From the NCBI GenBank assembly GCA_963784135.1, contig CAWAQG010000012.1:248001-312000 (forward strand): 64,000 nucleotides of DNA, in the 5' to 3' direction. Source of the stretch: JADFXI01 sp963784135 (GTDB lineage Bacteria; Nitrospirota; Thermodesulfovibrionia; Thermodesulfovibrionales; Dissulfurispiraceae). Shown here one piece after another: positions 25,795 through 34,234 of the stretch. The translations under genes and the position numbers were made by a program. The notes under the pieces were generated by a model. The model ran no database searches. It was not told the origin of the DNA and was given only the letters and a program-made list of their open reading frames with translations. Each line of letters starts with the position of its first letter. The stretch's first letter is position 1.

Positions 25795-27009
25795 TCAGAA
25801 TTTCTCGTGGTATATTTTGACCTGTCTGGCGAACTCCCTGCCGAAATCATAGCATTTGGTCTCATCTTCCAGAGAAGGTTTGTACAGTATCTGCAACCCG
25901 GGCTCGTAAAGCTCAAGCCCCATTCTTTTTAATTCTTCGTAGGCCTCTTTTACAGCTCCTCCGCCCCATCCGTAGCTTCCGAAAGCCCCGGCCATTCTGT
26001 TCTTCGGACGCAGTCCTCTCAAGTGGGTCAAGAACTCGGCCACTGTCGGGTACATAATATTGTTGAGGGTCGGCGTGCCGATAAGACATCCCCGTGAGTT
26101 CCAGAATTCTTTTATGGCGACGCTCATGGGAGTGGCCCTCAGTTTAATCACGTTGCATTCCACGCCTTCATCCTTGATCCCCTGCATCATAGGCGTAGTC
26201 ATCTGTTCTGTGCTGTGCCACATAGTATCGTAGATGATCGAAACCCTGAGGTGCGCCTTGCCATTTGCCATATCGAGATACATTTGCATGACTTTTTGGG
26301 GGTCCCGTCTCCATATAATGCCGTGGTCGGGAGCGATCATCTCGATGTCGAGGCCGAGCTTTTGCACTTCTGCTATCTTTGCCTTAATCAGCTGGCCGAA
26401 AGGCATGAGGATATTGGCGTAGTAGTCTATAATAGCGTCGTCCAGTTCGGCCATGGATTGACAGGTGATGAATTCGTCATCGAACCTCACCGCAGAGGCG
26501 ATATGCTGGCCGAAACCGTCCTGGCTGATCAGTATCTTTTCTTCCTTTATATAAGTCATCATGGAGTCGGGCCAATGAAGCATGGGGGTCTCCAGAAAGA
26601 GAAGCGTCCTTTTGCCTATTTTTAGGGTATCTCCAGTTTTTACTGTCCTGATAGTCCATTTGGACAAATCATAAAACCTCTCAAGTCCTTTCCTGCCCTT
26701 TTCCGTTATGTATATGGCAGCGTTGGGAGTCAGGGCCATTATGGCATCCAGGCTGGTTACATGGTCATTTTCTATATGGTTTATAATGACGTTCTTTATC
26801 CTGGCAGGGTCTACTACGCTTCGTATGTTCTTGATGGCAGTGTCCGCGAAATCGTATTTGACCGTATCGAGCAGGGTTATTTCATCATCCATAATCAAGT
26901 AATTGTTATAGGTAGTCCCTCGCGGCGTCATATATCCGTGGAAATCACGTACTGCCCAGTCAATTGCGCCTACCCAATAAATTCCGTTTTTGATCTCGAC
27001 TGCCTTCAT
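25795..27009 (-). CDS. fprA: FprA-type A-type flavoprotein (oxygen or nitric oxide reductase)
   Basis: This soluble enzyme reduces O2 to water or NO to N2O with a diiron centre and FMN. The N-terminal metallo-beta-lactamase-like domain shows the ligand set NHIENDHVTSLD, LHWPDSMMTY and the distal His in APDHGIIW. A flavodoxin domain follows (SIIYDTMWHSTEQMT, GTPTLNNIMYPTV, FGSYGWGGGA). ATG 27009 is preferred to GTG 27021 because the AAGAGGTG ribosome site overlaps the latter. First gene of the group fprA-rbr-FMN reductase-AhpD-radical SAM. Confidence 0.93.
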   Translation of the reverse strand: MKAVEIKNGIYWVGAIDWAVRDFHGYMTPRGTTYNNYLIMDDEITLLDTVKYDFADTAIKNIRSVVDPARIKNVIINHIENDHVTSLDAIMALTPNAAIYITEKGRKGLERFYDLSKWTIRTVKTGDTLKIGKRTLLFLETPMLHWPDSMMTYIKEEKILISQDGFGQHIASAVRFDDEFITCQSMAELDDAIIDYYANILMPFGQLIKAKIAEVQKLGLDIEMIAPDHGIIWRRDPQKVMQMYLDMANGKAHLRVSIIYDTMWHSTEQMTTPMMQGIKDEGVECNVIKLRATPMSVAIKEFWNSRGCLIGTPTLNNIMYPTVAEFLTHLRGLRPKNRMAGAFGSYGWGGGAVKEAYEELKRMGLELYEPGLQILYKPSLEDETKCYDFGREFARQVKIYHEKF

Positions 27010-27058
27010 TGCCGTATTCACCTCTTTCCCGTCATATTATAACACCAGGTGCTTCAAT

Positions 27059-27388
27059 TCATAATCTATAATTTCCAGTTGCACCGCCTATCCCAATTTC
27101 CTTGCCTACCTCAATAAACAACTTCTTGTCGTGCTTCAGTATATTCATGCACGATGCAGTGCCGGCACAGGCATTTGAGAATTCGTCCAGCGTTCTGTAT
27201 TTTGATTTTATTTGCTCCCTATTTATAACAACCTTGCCGTTTAGAATGGTTTGCCCATCATGGCAGGCAGCACAATGCCTCTCCCACAAGCCTATACGTT
27301 CTGTCTTCCGGCAACCCGAAGCAAAAAATAATGAACAGATCAAAATCATAATAATCCCGATAGCGGAAGTTCTTTTCCTATCCGACAT
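27059..27388 (-). CDS. Small haem c lipoprotein
   Basis: The 109-residue protein has a signal segment ending in the lipobox FASGC, then one haem-binding motif RHCAACHDG. After that comes a cytochrome-like tail with two further cysteines (NACAGTASCMNIL). It probably sits lipid-anchored in the periplasm and passes electrons. Its start overlaps the flavin-reductase stop region by 11 nt, so the two genes form one unit. Confidence 0.8.
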   Translation of the reverse strand: MSDRKRTSAIGIIMILICSLFFASGCRKTERIGLWERHCAACHDGQTILNGKVVINREQIKSKYRTLDEFSNACAGTASCMNILKHDKKLFIEVGKEIGIGGATGNYRL

Positions 27389-27956
27389 TATTAAACCTCC
27401 TTCCTATTGAGAAAGCTTCTCCAAGAGGTCCTCCAATTCTCCAATAAGTCCGTTGCTCGGGACAAAAAACAATAGGACTCACCTTGGCAATATCCGGCAA
27501 GTCTTTGTCGCCGATTACAGAATCATCCGCCTTCACATCGATAATTTCACCGATAAACTGGGTGTGCAATCCAATTTCCACGGTCTTGATTACCTTGCAC
27601 TCCACAACCATAGGGAATTCCTTCACATAGGGGGCATCGACAAGGTCGCTTTTTACCGGAGTCAGGCCAGTAACTGAAAACTTATCAATAGTTCTGCCTG
27701 AGACCATCCCGAAATAATCTACCTCCGCAGCATATTTTTCCGAAGGTATATTTATCGTAAATGCTTTGTGTTCAATTATATTGCCATAGGTATAAGTGGC
27801 CTGCCTGAGCGAAACCGAAACGCAGGGCGGCTTGGAGCAGCATATTCCTCCCCAGGAGAAAGTCATCACGTTCGGTCTGCCGTCCTTGTCATAAGTCCCC
27901 AACACCCATACAGGAGTCGGGTAAGCCAGTGTTTTGGGGCCGAATGATTTCTTCAT
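27378..27956 (-). CDS. Flavin reductase-like protein (flavoredoxin type)
   Basis: The 192-residue FMN-binding split-barrel protein shows the family pattern: PTPVWVLGTYDKDGRPNVMT, the SVSLRQATYTYGNI stretch and FTINIP. Such proteins reduce flavins or serve as electron carriers in sulfate reducers and methanogens. A GAGGAGG ribosome site precedes the ATG. The haem c lipoprotein overlaps downstream, suggesting joint expression; the redox partner is unknown. Confidence 0.85.
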   Translation of the reverse strand: MKKSFGPKTLAYPTPVWVLGTYDKDGRPNVMTFSWGGICCSKPPCVSVSLRQATYTYGNIIEHKAFTINIPSEKYAAEVDYFGMVSGRTIDKFSVTGLTPVKSDLVDAPYVKEFPMVVECKVIKTVEIGLHTQFIGEIIDVKADDSVIGDKDLPDIAKVSPIVFCPEQRTYWRIGGPLGEAFSIGRRFNNVG

Positions 27957-27976
27957 TAGATGACCTCCTCTTTTTA

Positions 27977-28085
27977 GAGAACGTGATTAAAGAATGTGAA
28001 GAGTCAACACCATTCACCGCTTTTTTGTTTCACTTTTTTTCACGTTTTACATTTCACATTCTTTTATCGCATTCTTTAATACAGT
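27977..28085. repeat. CGTGAAW heptamer element between two minus-strand genes
   Basis: Left units (ACGTGATTAAAGAATGTGAA) and right units (TTTCACGTTTTACATTTCAC then ATTCTTTTATCGCATTCTTT) form imperfect inverted arms. The element resembles the 1122-1285 junction sequence. Confidence 0.65.
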
Positions 28086-28139
28086 CTACATTATGGCCAA
28101 ACGGTTTGCAACGCCCAAAATGTCCCCTATTTTTACTTA

Positions 28140-28562
28140 TCAGAAAAATTGCATCCCCTCCAGGAGGGCCGCCCGGGTAATAACGTATTTGTTACCTTTT
28201 AAAACTCCCTTTAACTGGATGGGATAACAACCTCCCATTCCATCCCGTAAACTCTCCAGTGGCAACCGTTCATTGCACGATCTGCATTTCACATATCCTT
28301 CTTCAAAGCTGAAACCCAGTTTTTTGGTATAGCATTCCCTGCATGCATTAAAATATGATTGGATTTCGCCGTTGACTTTTACAAGAAAAAAACTGATCTT
28401 TTTACTTTCAATAGAAAGAGAATAAAACCGGGGCTGCCCTGGGATGAGGGTGCTCGCATCTATTTCAGATGTGTAGCCGTTAAAAGGCGCCTGGATGAAT
28501 GAAGGCGCCTTGGCACATGAGGTCAGAATACACATCAGGCCGGCGAGTACAAATAAAAGCCT
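28140..28562 (-). CDS. DUF2318-type iron-sulfur lipoprotein (FtrD-like C-terminal domain)
   Basis: From ATG 28562 the protein has a signal peptide with lipobox LTSC and then the DUF2318 pattern: FNACRECYTKKLGFSFEEGY, VKCRSCNERLPLESL and GGCYP. In FtrD-type proteins this cysteine-rich domain works in ferrous iron or copper-related electron transfer at the membrane. A longer frame starts at TTG 28610 but would bury the signal peptide. It stands alone on the minus strand, back to back with the small cysteine protein and NosL fusion, which hints at a shared metal theme. Confidence 0.8.
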   Translation of the reverse strand, partial: RLLFVLAGLMCILTSCAKAPSFIQAPFNGYTSEIDASTLIPGQPRFYSLSIESKKISFFLVKVNGEIQSYFNACRECYTKKLGFSFEEGYVKCRSCNERLPLESLRDGMGGCYPIQLKGVLKGNKYVITRAALLEGMQFF

Positions 28563-28635
28563 CATGTGCAATTTTAATATTTTCTGCCTGGATGCCGCAA
28601 TGTTTTCCAACGTGCAGATTGTGTATAACTTGAGG

Positions 28636-28664
28636 TTGACACCGTTGAATTTATAAATTATTAT
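28636..28664 (+). promoter_or_regulatory. Possible promoter for the small cysteine-rich protein
   Basis: TTGACA at 28636-28641 and TATTAT at 28659-28664 are spaced by 17 bases. The ATG of the next gene is only 8 bases after the -10 box, so the transcript would be leaderless or the match accidental. Confidence 0.35.
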
Positions 28665-28672
28665 AAAAAGCC

Positions 28673-28960
28673 ATGAAGGTAAGAATTCTCATAGTGCTTA
28701 TTGTGTTCACCATGACTATCTGTGCGCCATTTAAAATCAATGTTCATTTCAACCCGGGCAATAGGACCGCATCTATTTTAACACTCGACGTTTGTCATGC
28801 CGCGGGAACTGCTCTTTCAGCACAGGCGGATGTTCCATGCGTATTGGAATGTCCCTGCGCGTTATCGCTCATTGAGAGCAGTTTTATGTATGCGGCTGCA
28901 AACTCTGTTTTTACTCCATTTCTAATGGCCTTTCAACAGGAGCGCCCTCCAAAAGCCTGA
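28673..28960 (+). CDS. Small secreted protein with cysteine motif
   Basis: The 95-residue product starts with a clear signal-type hydrophobic segment (ILIVLIVFTMTICAPF). It carries DVCHAAG and the cluster PCVLECPCALS, which could bind a metal, followed by a second hydrophobic stretch. No family is recognised. It precedes the NosL fusion gene in the same direction, but a strong terminator lies between them, so the two may be transcribed separately. Confidence 0.55.
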   Translation: MKVRILIVLIVFTMTICAPFKINVHFNPGNRTASILTLDVCHAAGTALSAQADVPCVLECPCALSLIESSFMYAAANSVFTPFLMAFQQERPPKA

Positions 28961-29056
28961 CCCGCAGTTCCAGAGTTGTGAGTCGTTCTTGACGCAGGCG
29001 CGAGTTTATGCCCGCGCTGTAAGCGTTTTTGCTGCATGACGTTCCCCATTAAGCTC

Positions 29057-29114
29057 GACTCCACTTTGGGAATTATCTGAAAAATATTTTCCGGAGTGGA
29101 GTCATTTTTTTATT
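29057..29114 (+). terminator. Rho-independent terminator
   Basis: GACTCCACTTTGGGAA pairs with TTTTCCGGAGTGGAGTC across a short A/T loop and is followed by ATTTTTTTATT. It lies after the small cysteine protein and before the NosL fusion. Confidence 0.8.
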
Positions 29115-29212
29115 GAAGTGTCACCCTGGACAATATGGATAAAAAACAATCTTGTTCAGAATGTATCTTCAGGCTTTTTTATAATTTTTTATTAAAAAAA
29201 GGAGAATTCAGC

Positions 29213-30634
29213 ATGAAAAAATTCACGGTGTTCCTGGTAATATGCCTGCTGTTTACCTGTGCGTTCGCTGGAGCAACAAACGCGGGGGAGAACCCCAAAA
29301 CTTGCAAGATATGCGGGATGGACCTGGCCGATGCCGCCAGGAGCCATATGCTTATCGTCTATACGGATGGGACCACTGCCGCGGTCTGCAGTCTGCACTG
29401 TGCAGTTGAGGAGATGAAACAAAACAAAGACAAGCCTGTCAAGTCGATCATGGTTGCCGATTACGCAACAGAAGAGATGATAGATGCCAGGACTGCAACA
29501 TGGGTAGTCGGCGGTGATATTAATGGTGTCATGACAGCTGTGGCCAAATGGGCCTTTGCAAGGGCAGAGGACGCTCAGAAGTTTGTTAAGGAGCACGGCG
29601 GGAAAGTAGCTGCATTTGACGAAGCGATGAAGGCTGCTGCCGATGAAGTAGCCGGGGAGGGCGGGCATACTGTTCACTATCACCCTGGAGGCCAGATGCT
29701 GTATAATCCGGCTTTTGGCGACGATATATACCATACTCACCCAGCCGGCATGTGGATGTTCACTTACAAATACATGTATGAGAACATGGGCGGCCTGCGC
29801 GCCGGAACTAACAACGTAGACACACACAGTGTCGGCTGGATGAGCAAGAAGCCATATGATTATATGATGATACCCACGTATATGGACATGTACATGAACA
29901 TGTTTATGGCGATGTACGGGGTCACCGACAGTCTGACACTTATGGGCATGGCTAACTATGAGTATAACGATATGCAGATGCTCATGAACATGGGTATGGG
30001 CAAGCCTTACATGACCCAATCCCCCATGAAAACAGAGGGATTCGGTGACACGGAGCTGCGGGGGCTTTACAAGATCAACAAATACCTGGTCGGCAGTCTT
30101 GGTCTCAGCATTCCCACCGGCAGCATCAAACAGACGGATGTGATGATGGGCAAAGTGGAGCGGGCGCCCTATGACATGCAACTCGGTTCCGGCACATGGG
30201 ACCTCAAGCCTGCGCTGACTTACAGCGACCTCAGCGATGACGCAAAGTTGAACTGGGGAGCGCAGGCAATGTATACGTATCACACGGCAAAAAACAATGA
30301 CGGTTACAGCCTCGGGGACAGCTTCAAGGCGACCGGTTGGCTGCAGCGCACATTCGGCCCTGCCGCAACATGGCTGCGACTTGCCTATAGCGATACGGGA
30401 AGGATCAGCGGACAGGACTCACAGATCCAGATGGGCCAGAATTGGGCGCCAACGCCTGATGGCGATCCCCGCAATTATGGAGGGCAGCGACTCGACGGTT
30501 TGATAGGAGTGAATATCGTGGCAGGCAGACTTACTTTTGGAGTCGAAGGCGGCATGCCACTCTATCAGTACCTGAACGGCCTGCAGTTGAAAACCAAATG
30601 GGTTGTAAATACAGGCGTTCAGGTAATGTTCTAA
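29213..30634 (+). CDS. NosL-like copper-binding domain fused to an outer-membrane beta-barrel
   Basis: From ATG 29213 (AAAGGAG upstream) the protein has a signal peptide (to about residue 24), then a NosL-type domain of about 130 residues: KTCKICGMDLADAARSHMLI, CSLHC and TEEMIDARTATWVVGG. NosL is a copper-binding lipoprotein of nitrous oxide reductase maturation, here without a lipobox. A His-rich linker (GGHTVHYHPGG) leads into about 300 residues of alternating barrel-like strands ending in a Phe, as outer-membrane proteins do. The first half is very rich in Met (TYMDMYMNMFMAMYG, MQMLMNMGMGKPYM). I infer an outer-membrane copper or metal channel or sensor; no nos genes are nearby. Confidence 0.75.
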   Translation: MKKFTVFLVICLLFTCAFAGATNAGENPKTCKICGMDLADAARSHMLIVYTDGTTAAVCSLHCAVEEMKQNKDKPVKSIMVADYATEEMIDARTATWVVGGDINGVMTAVAKWAFARAEDAQKFVKEHGGKVAAFDEAMKAAADEVAGEGGHTVHYHPGGQMLYNPAFGDDIYHTHPAGMWMFTYKYMYENMGGLRAGTNNVDTHSVGWMSKKPYDYMMIPTYMDMYMNMFMAMYGVTDSLTLMGMANYEYNDMQMLMNMGMGKPYMTQSPMKTEGFGDTELRGLYKINKYLVGSLGLSIPTGSIKQTDVMMGKVERAPYDMQLGSGTWDLKPALTYSDLSDDAKLNWGAQAMYTYHTAKNNDGYSLGDSFKATGWLQRTFGPAATWLRLAYSDTGRISGQDSQIQMGQNWAPTPDGDPRNYGGQRLDGLIGVNIVAGRLTFGVEGGMPLYQYLNGLQLKTKWVVNTGVQVMF

Positions 30635-30669
30635 GTTTTACGGACTCGTAAGTAGCACTCGAAGTAAGG

Positions 30670-30711
30670 CTCCCCTCACTCTTGATGGGTGAGGGGAGGG
30701 ATGTAGGGGGA
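30670..30711. repeat. CCCCTCAC/GTGAGGGG palindrome
   Basis: CTCCCCTCACTCTTGATGGG followed by TGAGGGGAG forms a hairpin after the NosL fusion gene. No T-run follows, so it is classed as a repeat rather than a terminator. Same family as 312, 16066 and 41044. Confidence 0.65.
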
Positions 30712-30784
30712 GGAGAAAATCAGCTTTTTCTGCCCTAACCGTAATATTCTATAAAGAGTAAAAATTCTTCAAGGAGCGTTATTT

Positions 30785-31150
30785 ATGAGAAATTTCGATG
30801 TCCGGTTTCCCGGGAAAAGAGAAGACTTATCGGGGTGCAGCGGAAGTGTTCATGTAATGGGGAGCCTCCTTTTAATCCTGGCGCTGATAGGCGCAGGGTA
30901 TCTTTATATCAGCTACAAGGAGAAAAGGGTCGCGAATGATATGCCAAAGATACTGGCAGCTTATGAAGGGATGCTGGATGATTACATAAAAGACCCTGAA
31001 GACAGGACAAAATTAAAGCAGGCACTTGGAACTATTGCGGAATTGATATACAAATACAATCCAACTGGCATTAACTTGCAAGCGGTTAAAGAAATAGAAA
31101 GGCAAAAAATGCTGCTCGAAAGCGGTCAGTCCGGCGGGGGAGAAAAATGA
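30785..31150 (+). CDS. Small single-span membrane protein, unknown
   Basis: A 121-residue protein with one central hydrophobic segment (VMGSLLLILALIGAGYLYIS), then a helical, charged tail. An AAGGAG site precedes the ATG. No family recognised. It is the last gene before the putative mobile region and could belong to either side. Confidence 0.55.
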   Translation: MRNFDVRFPGKREDLSGCSGSVHVMGSLLLILALIGAGYLYISYKEKRVANDMPKILAAYEGMLDDYIKDPEDRTKLKQALGTIAELIYKYNPTGINLQAVKEIERQKMLLESGQSGGGEK

Positions 31151-31242
31151 GTCGAAATGAATTTAACAGAAATTTAATGCCAACTTAATAAGTCTGTAAC
31201 AGATGGTAATTATCATATTGAAACGATTTCAGGGGAAGGCTT

Positions 31243-31782
31243 ATGGGGAATAAAGAACTTATACAACTCGCAGTACGAAATTTTATGCAGAGAATTGGTC
31301 CGCATTATCCCGTAAATTTACAGCAAATAGCGCAGCAGGTCAACACTGACATATATTATCGTAGTGACATGCCCCATAATGTCAACGGGGCGACAATTCC
31401 TTTGCAGGATGGCAGCTACGTAATAACGATAAAGTCCCACCAGCCGTTTTTTAATGAACGATTCGCATTAGCGCAGGAGATAGCGCATATAGTGCTGGGA
31501 CATTGCACCGGCGGTATTGTCATAACGTCTTCATCTGAACTCTATGATCAAGGCATTTTTCCATGCGATTGGGAATCCTACGCCTTTGCTTCAGAAATGC
31601 TTATTCCGCTTGAAGAATTAAAACAGGCTCTGGTCGCTCACGAGGTCCTTGATATTGATAAACTATGCACTTTATATGGGGTTTCCGGAGAAATAATAAT
31701 AACAAGACTAAATGAAACAGGTGCTATTTGGTTCAATCGCACTCTGCCGTATACGCTTTCATTGGTAAGCTGTGGGAAATAG
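31243..31782 (+). CDS. ImmA/IrrE-family protein with altered zinc motif
   Basis: ImmA/IrrE proteins are metallopeptidases that cleave or inactivate an adjacent phage or ICE repressor. The 179-residue protein has the family layout (NLQQIAQQVNTDIYY, RFALAQEIAHIVLGH, ASEMLIPLEELKQAL). However, the HExxH motif reads QEIAH, so the first zinc-ligand histidine is Gln. Either activity is lost or the metal site is changed. It converges with an XRE-family regulator 3 bp away, the usual genetic partner. This marks the start of a mobile-element control module. Confidence 0.85.
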   Translation: MGNKELIQLAVRNFMQRIGPHYPVNLQQIAQQVNTDIYYRSDMPHNVNGATIPLQDGSYVITIKSHQPFFNERFALAQEIAHIVLGHCTGGIVITSSSELYDQGIFPCDWESYAFASEMLIPLEELKQALVAHEVLDIDKLCTLYGVSGEIIITRLNETGAIWFNRTLPYTLSLVSCGK

Positions 31783-31785
31783 GAT

Positions 31786-32457
31786 TTACGGTCCTTCGTT
31801 CTTTTTCTTGCGCATTCGCAAGACACTTGAAAAAACATCAATCATGGCATCGAGTTCCCCGGAGTCCAGTTCGCTCATAGTGCGAAACATGTCATTCATG
31901 CCTTTGTGCATGATGAGCGATTGAAACTCTCTCGGCATATAATCCGCGAGTGTCAAATATTCTTCAATCGATTGGTCCAAGGCCTTTGTGAGTTCAACAA
32001 CAGTTTTTCGCGGCAGAAGCCGCATGCCCCTGATGCTTTCTTCGATGATATCTTTTGAGGTTGTTTTAAGAGACTTGAAGAAGGCATCTATGTCCTTAAC
32101 ATTTCCCAAATCTTTTTTTAAGCGCTCAATAAATACAAGAGGCATCCCGTCCTCTGACTGGTAACCCGACAGTTTCTTCTCATCCATTAAGAAATGCATA
32201 GCCACTTCAGGGCTTACTGTTGCCTGGGCCCTTTCAAGGAGCAGTTTTCTTTCAAGGGAGATTCTCTCCTCTTCTGTTGCCGTATATACCTCAGCAATTT
32301 TTTTTATCATTTTTTCCGTGGCGATTCTGCGGGTTATGTCAGGAGGGCGCTCAACGTTAGAGATGTACTCAGGGGTGTACCCTATTGCATCCGCAAACTC
32401 CTTCTGCGTTTGCTGGGCTTTCAGCCGTATCTCCTTAATGGAATTCCAAAGTGACAT
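31786..32457 (-). CDS. XRE-family DNA-binding regulator
   Basis: The N-terminal 70 residues form a helix-turn-helix of the XRE type (IKEIRLKAQQTQKEFADAIG and TPEYISNVERPPDITRRIAT). The remaining 150 residues are helical and charged with no known domain. ATG 32457 (MSLWNSIKEIR) is preferred over an upstream in-frame start. It is divergent from the ParB-like gene across a 302-bp gap containing a perfect 24-bp dyad, its probable operator, and converges with the IrrE-like gene. It likely represses the mobile element's transfer or maintenance genes. Confidence 0.85.
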   Translation of the reverse strand: MSLWNSIKEIRLKAQQTQKEFADAIGYTPEYISNVERPPDITRRIATEKMIKKIAEVYTATEEERISLERKLLLERAQATVSPEVAMHFLMDEKKLSGYQSEDGMPLVFIERLKKDLGNVKDIDAFFKSLKTTSKDIIEESIRGMRLLPRKTVVELTKALDQSIEEYLTLADYMPREFQSLIMHKGMNDMFRTMSELDSGELDAMIDVFSSVLRMRKKKNEGP

Positions 32458-32637
32458 CTTTAAATGATAAACAATGGCAAGAGGAAAAAACAATTTGTTG
32501 ATAGCAACGACGTTGCCAGTAAAACTTAAAGGGTTTCAAAGAGTTCTAAATTTTTAGCGCCCAATTATAATACGCTGCTCAAGAAACATAATAAAATTTT
32601 AATATTATTTTAACATAAAAGTAATGATAAATATGTA

Positions 32638-32661
32638 AGATAACTAACTTGTTAGTTATCT
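32638..32661. promoter_or_regulatory. Perfect 24-bp dyad, candidate operator
   Basis: AGATAACTAAC-TT-GTTAGTTATCT is a perfect inverted repeat with 11-bp arms in the gap between the divergent XRE regulator and ParB-like genes. The A/T-rich upstream sequence offers -10-like boxes. No T-run follows, so it is more likely an operator than a terminator. The rest of the 302-bp gap (32458-32759) is A/T rich and holds no gene. Confidence 0.6.
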
Positions 32662-32759
32662 TTGAGAAAGGGGAAGTTATTACTTTGTCGTAAGACTGAT
32701 TAGCTCGTAGAAAGTCGTCATAAAAAAATCCAATTAAGAGTGTTTTAAAGGAGGGAAGA

Positions 32760-34223
32760 GTGTTTTACACGAAAGAGGTCCCAGTGGATTCAGTTGTCAT
32801 TATTGATGGTACCAGCCCCAGGACAAAAACCGACAATACAAGAATTGCATTTTTCAGAGACATTTATTCTCAAAAAGAGGAGGACCTTGCTTTTGAAATT
32901 CCACCTGTTGACGTATCTCTGGTACAAACCGGGGTGCCTGGCAAAGAGGTATTCGCGCTGGAAGACGGCGTGCACAGACTGCTGGCGCAAAAAGATATTA
33001 AGCTGAAGAAAATTAAAGCGAGGATACGCACTGATGTATCAATTTCAGAAGCAGAGTTAAGTTCCTATGAGGTAAAGAAACACCTATTAATGAAAGCATG
33101 TGAATCAAATGCGAGGCATGGCATGTCGCTGAGCAATGAAGAGAGAAAAGATGCTGTTCAAAAAATGGCCATATATGGAAGTACAAGTGCCGAAATAATA
33201 GCAACGGGCATAGCAAGTAAAGCCACAGTTTACAGGTGGCTGCAAAGTGAAGTAAGAGAAAGAAGAGATACAGCGATGCACGAGAGAGCCAATAAAAAAG
33301 AACTGGTAAAGACTTTATTAATACAGGGAGCATCTATTAAGAAAATTGCCAGGGAGACGGGGGTGCCCAGAACAACTGTACGCCGGCTTATACATGAAGT
33401 TGCCAAAAAAAGTCTTAAAACCCATGAACACGGACAAACTGAAGTGGCCCGGAGTATTAATGATAATAATGGACAGTCGTATAAATGGATGCCGACAGAT
33501 GAGAAGGGAGAGTCATTGCCTGTGCCGGGCGCCGTGACACCTGCATCCCACATCCTGCAATCATCTGACCGTCTAATGATGGCTGAATCAACAAAGAAAA
33601 GAATAGACGAGATATATGATGCAATTCGCAAGCTTGACGTTAACAACGCTACTGACCACGAGATCAAAACTGCAGTTTTGCCGTTGCTTGCACAAAAATT
33701 CCCAGGCGCGGCGAAAATTATAAAAGACTGCGGCTACGCGATAGAAATGGAAGCGCTTTATCATGAATTAAGAGGCGCAAGAAACGAACTGCAAAATACA
33801 AGAAATGAGCTTTTGAAGAAAAATGACCTGTTGCAGCAAAAAGAGGCACAACTGAAAAGAAGAACGGAAGTCTGCAGCTATCAATGCGAATTTACAACCG
33901 AACGGCTGCGTCAGGAATTCGAGAAGTATGTAAATTTTATGGTAACGCATATCAATGAGCATATTCAGGCAATTCCCAGGGTTTCAGAAAATGACGGCGT
34001 CATCATTAGACAATTAGCGGCAAACACTATATTTACCCTGCTGTCAGTGCTGGAATGGGGAGATGATAATGGACTGTCAAGCCTGCGGACAAAGGAAAAG
34101 TTTGAAGAGTTCAAAGATATTATAACGGGTATGTATATGAATAATAAGAGCATTAATAGCAGAATAACCATGCTGGCAGAGATTTACCATAAAATACCTG
34201 TCATGCCAAAATCATTGAGCTGA
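32760..34223 (+). CDS. ParB/Spo0J-like DNA-binding protein
   Basis: The 487-residue product begins with a ParB-type N-terminal region (VPVDSVVIIDGTSPRTKTDN, then VFALEDGVHRLLAQKD, equivalent to the G(E/D)RR box but here GVHRL). Two helix-turn-helix segments follow (STSAEIIATGIASKATVYRW and ASIKKIARETGVPRTTVRRL), then a helical domain with coiled coil (ELRGARNELQNTRNELLKKN). GTG start with AAGGAGG. ParB-like proteins partition plasmids or regulate transcription; no ParA gene is beside it, so a regulatory role in the mobile element is as likely. Confidence 0.75.
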   Translation: MFYTKEVPVDSVVIIDGTSPRTKTDNTRIAFFRDIYSQKEEDLAFEIPPVDVSLVQTGVPGKEVFALEDGVHRLLAQKDIKLKKIKARIRTDVSISEAELSSYEVKKHLLMKACESNARHGMSLSNEERKDAVQKMAIYGSTSAEIIATGIASKATVYRWLQSEVRERRDTAMHERANKKELVKTLLIQGASIKKIARETGVPRTTVRRLIHEVAKKSLKTHEHGQTEVARSINDNNGQSYKWMPTDEKGESLPVPGAVTPASHILQSSDRLMMAESTKKRIDEIYDAIRKLDVNNATDHEIKTAVLPLLAQKFPGAAKIIKDCGYAIEMEALYHELRGARNELQNTRNELLKKNDLLQQKEAQLKRRTEVCSYQCEFTTERLRQEFEKYVNFMVTHINEHIQAIPRVSENDGVIIRQLAANTIFTLLSVLEWGDDNGLSSLRTKEKFEEFKDIITGMYMNNKSINSRITMLAEIYHKIPVMPKSLS

Positions 34224-34234
34224 GAGGGACTGCT

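Noticed and set aside
30635..31242. Left attachment site or tRNA gene bounding the mobile region
   Set aside because: No tRNA-like sequence or direct repeat pair was seen; the right end is outside the window, so att sites cannot be defined.
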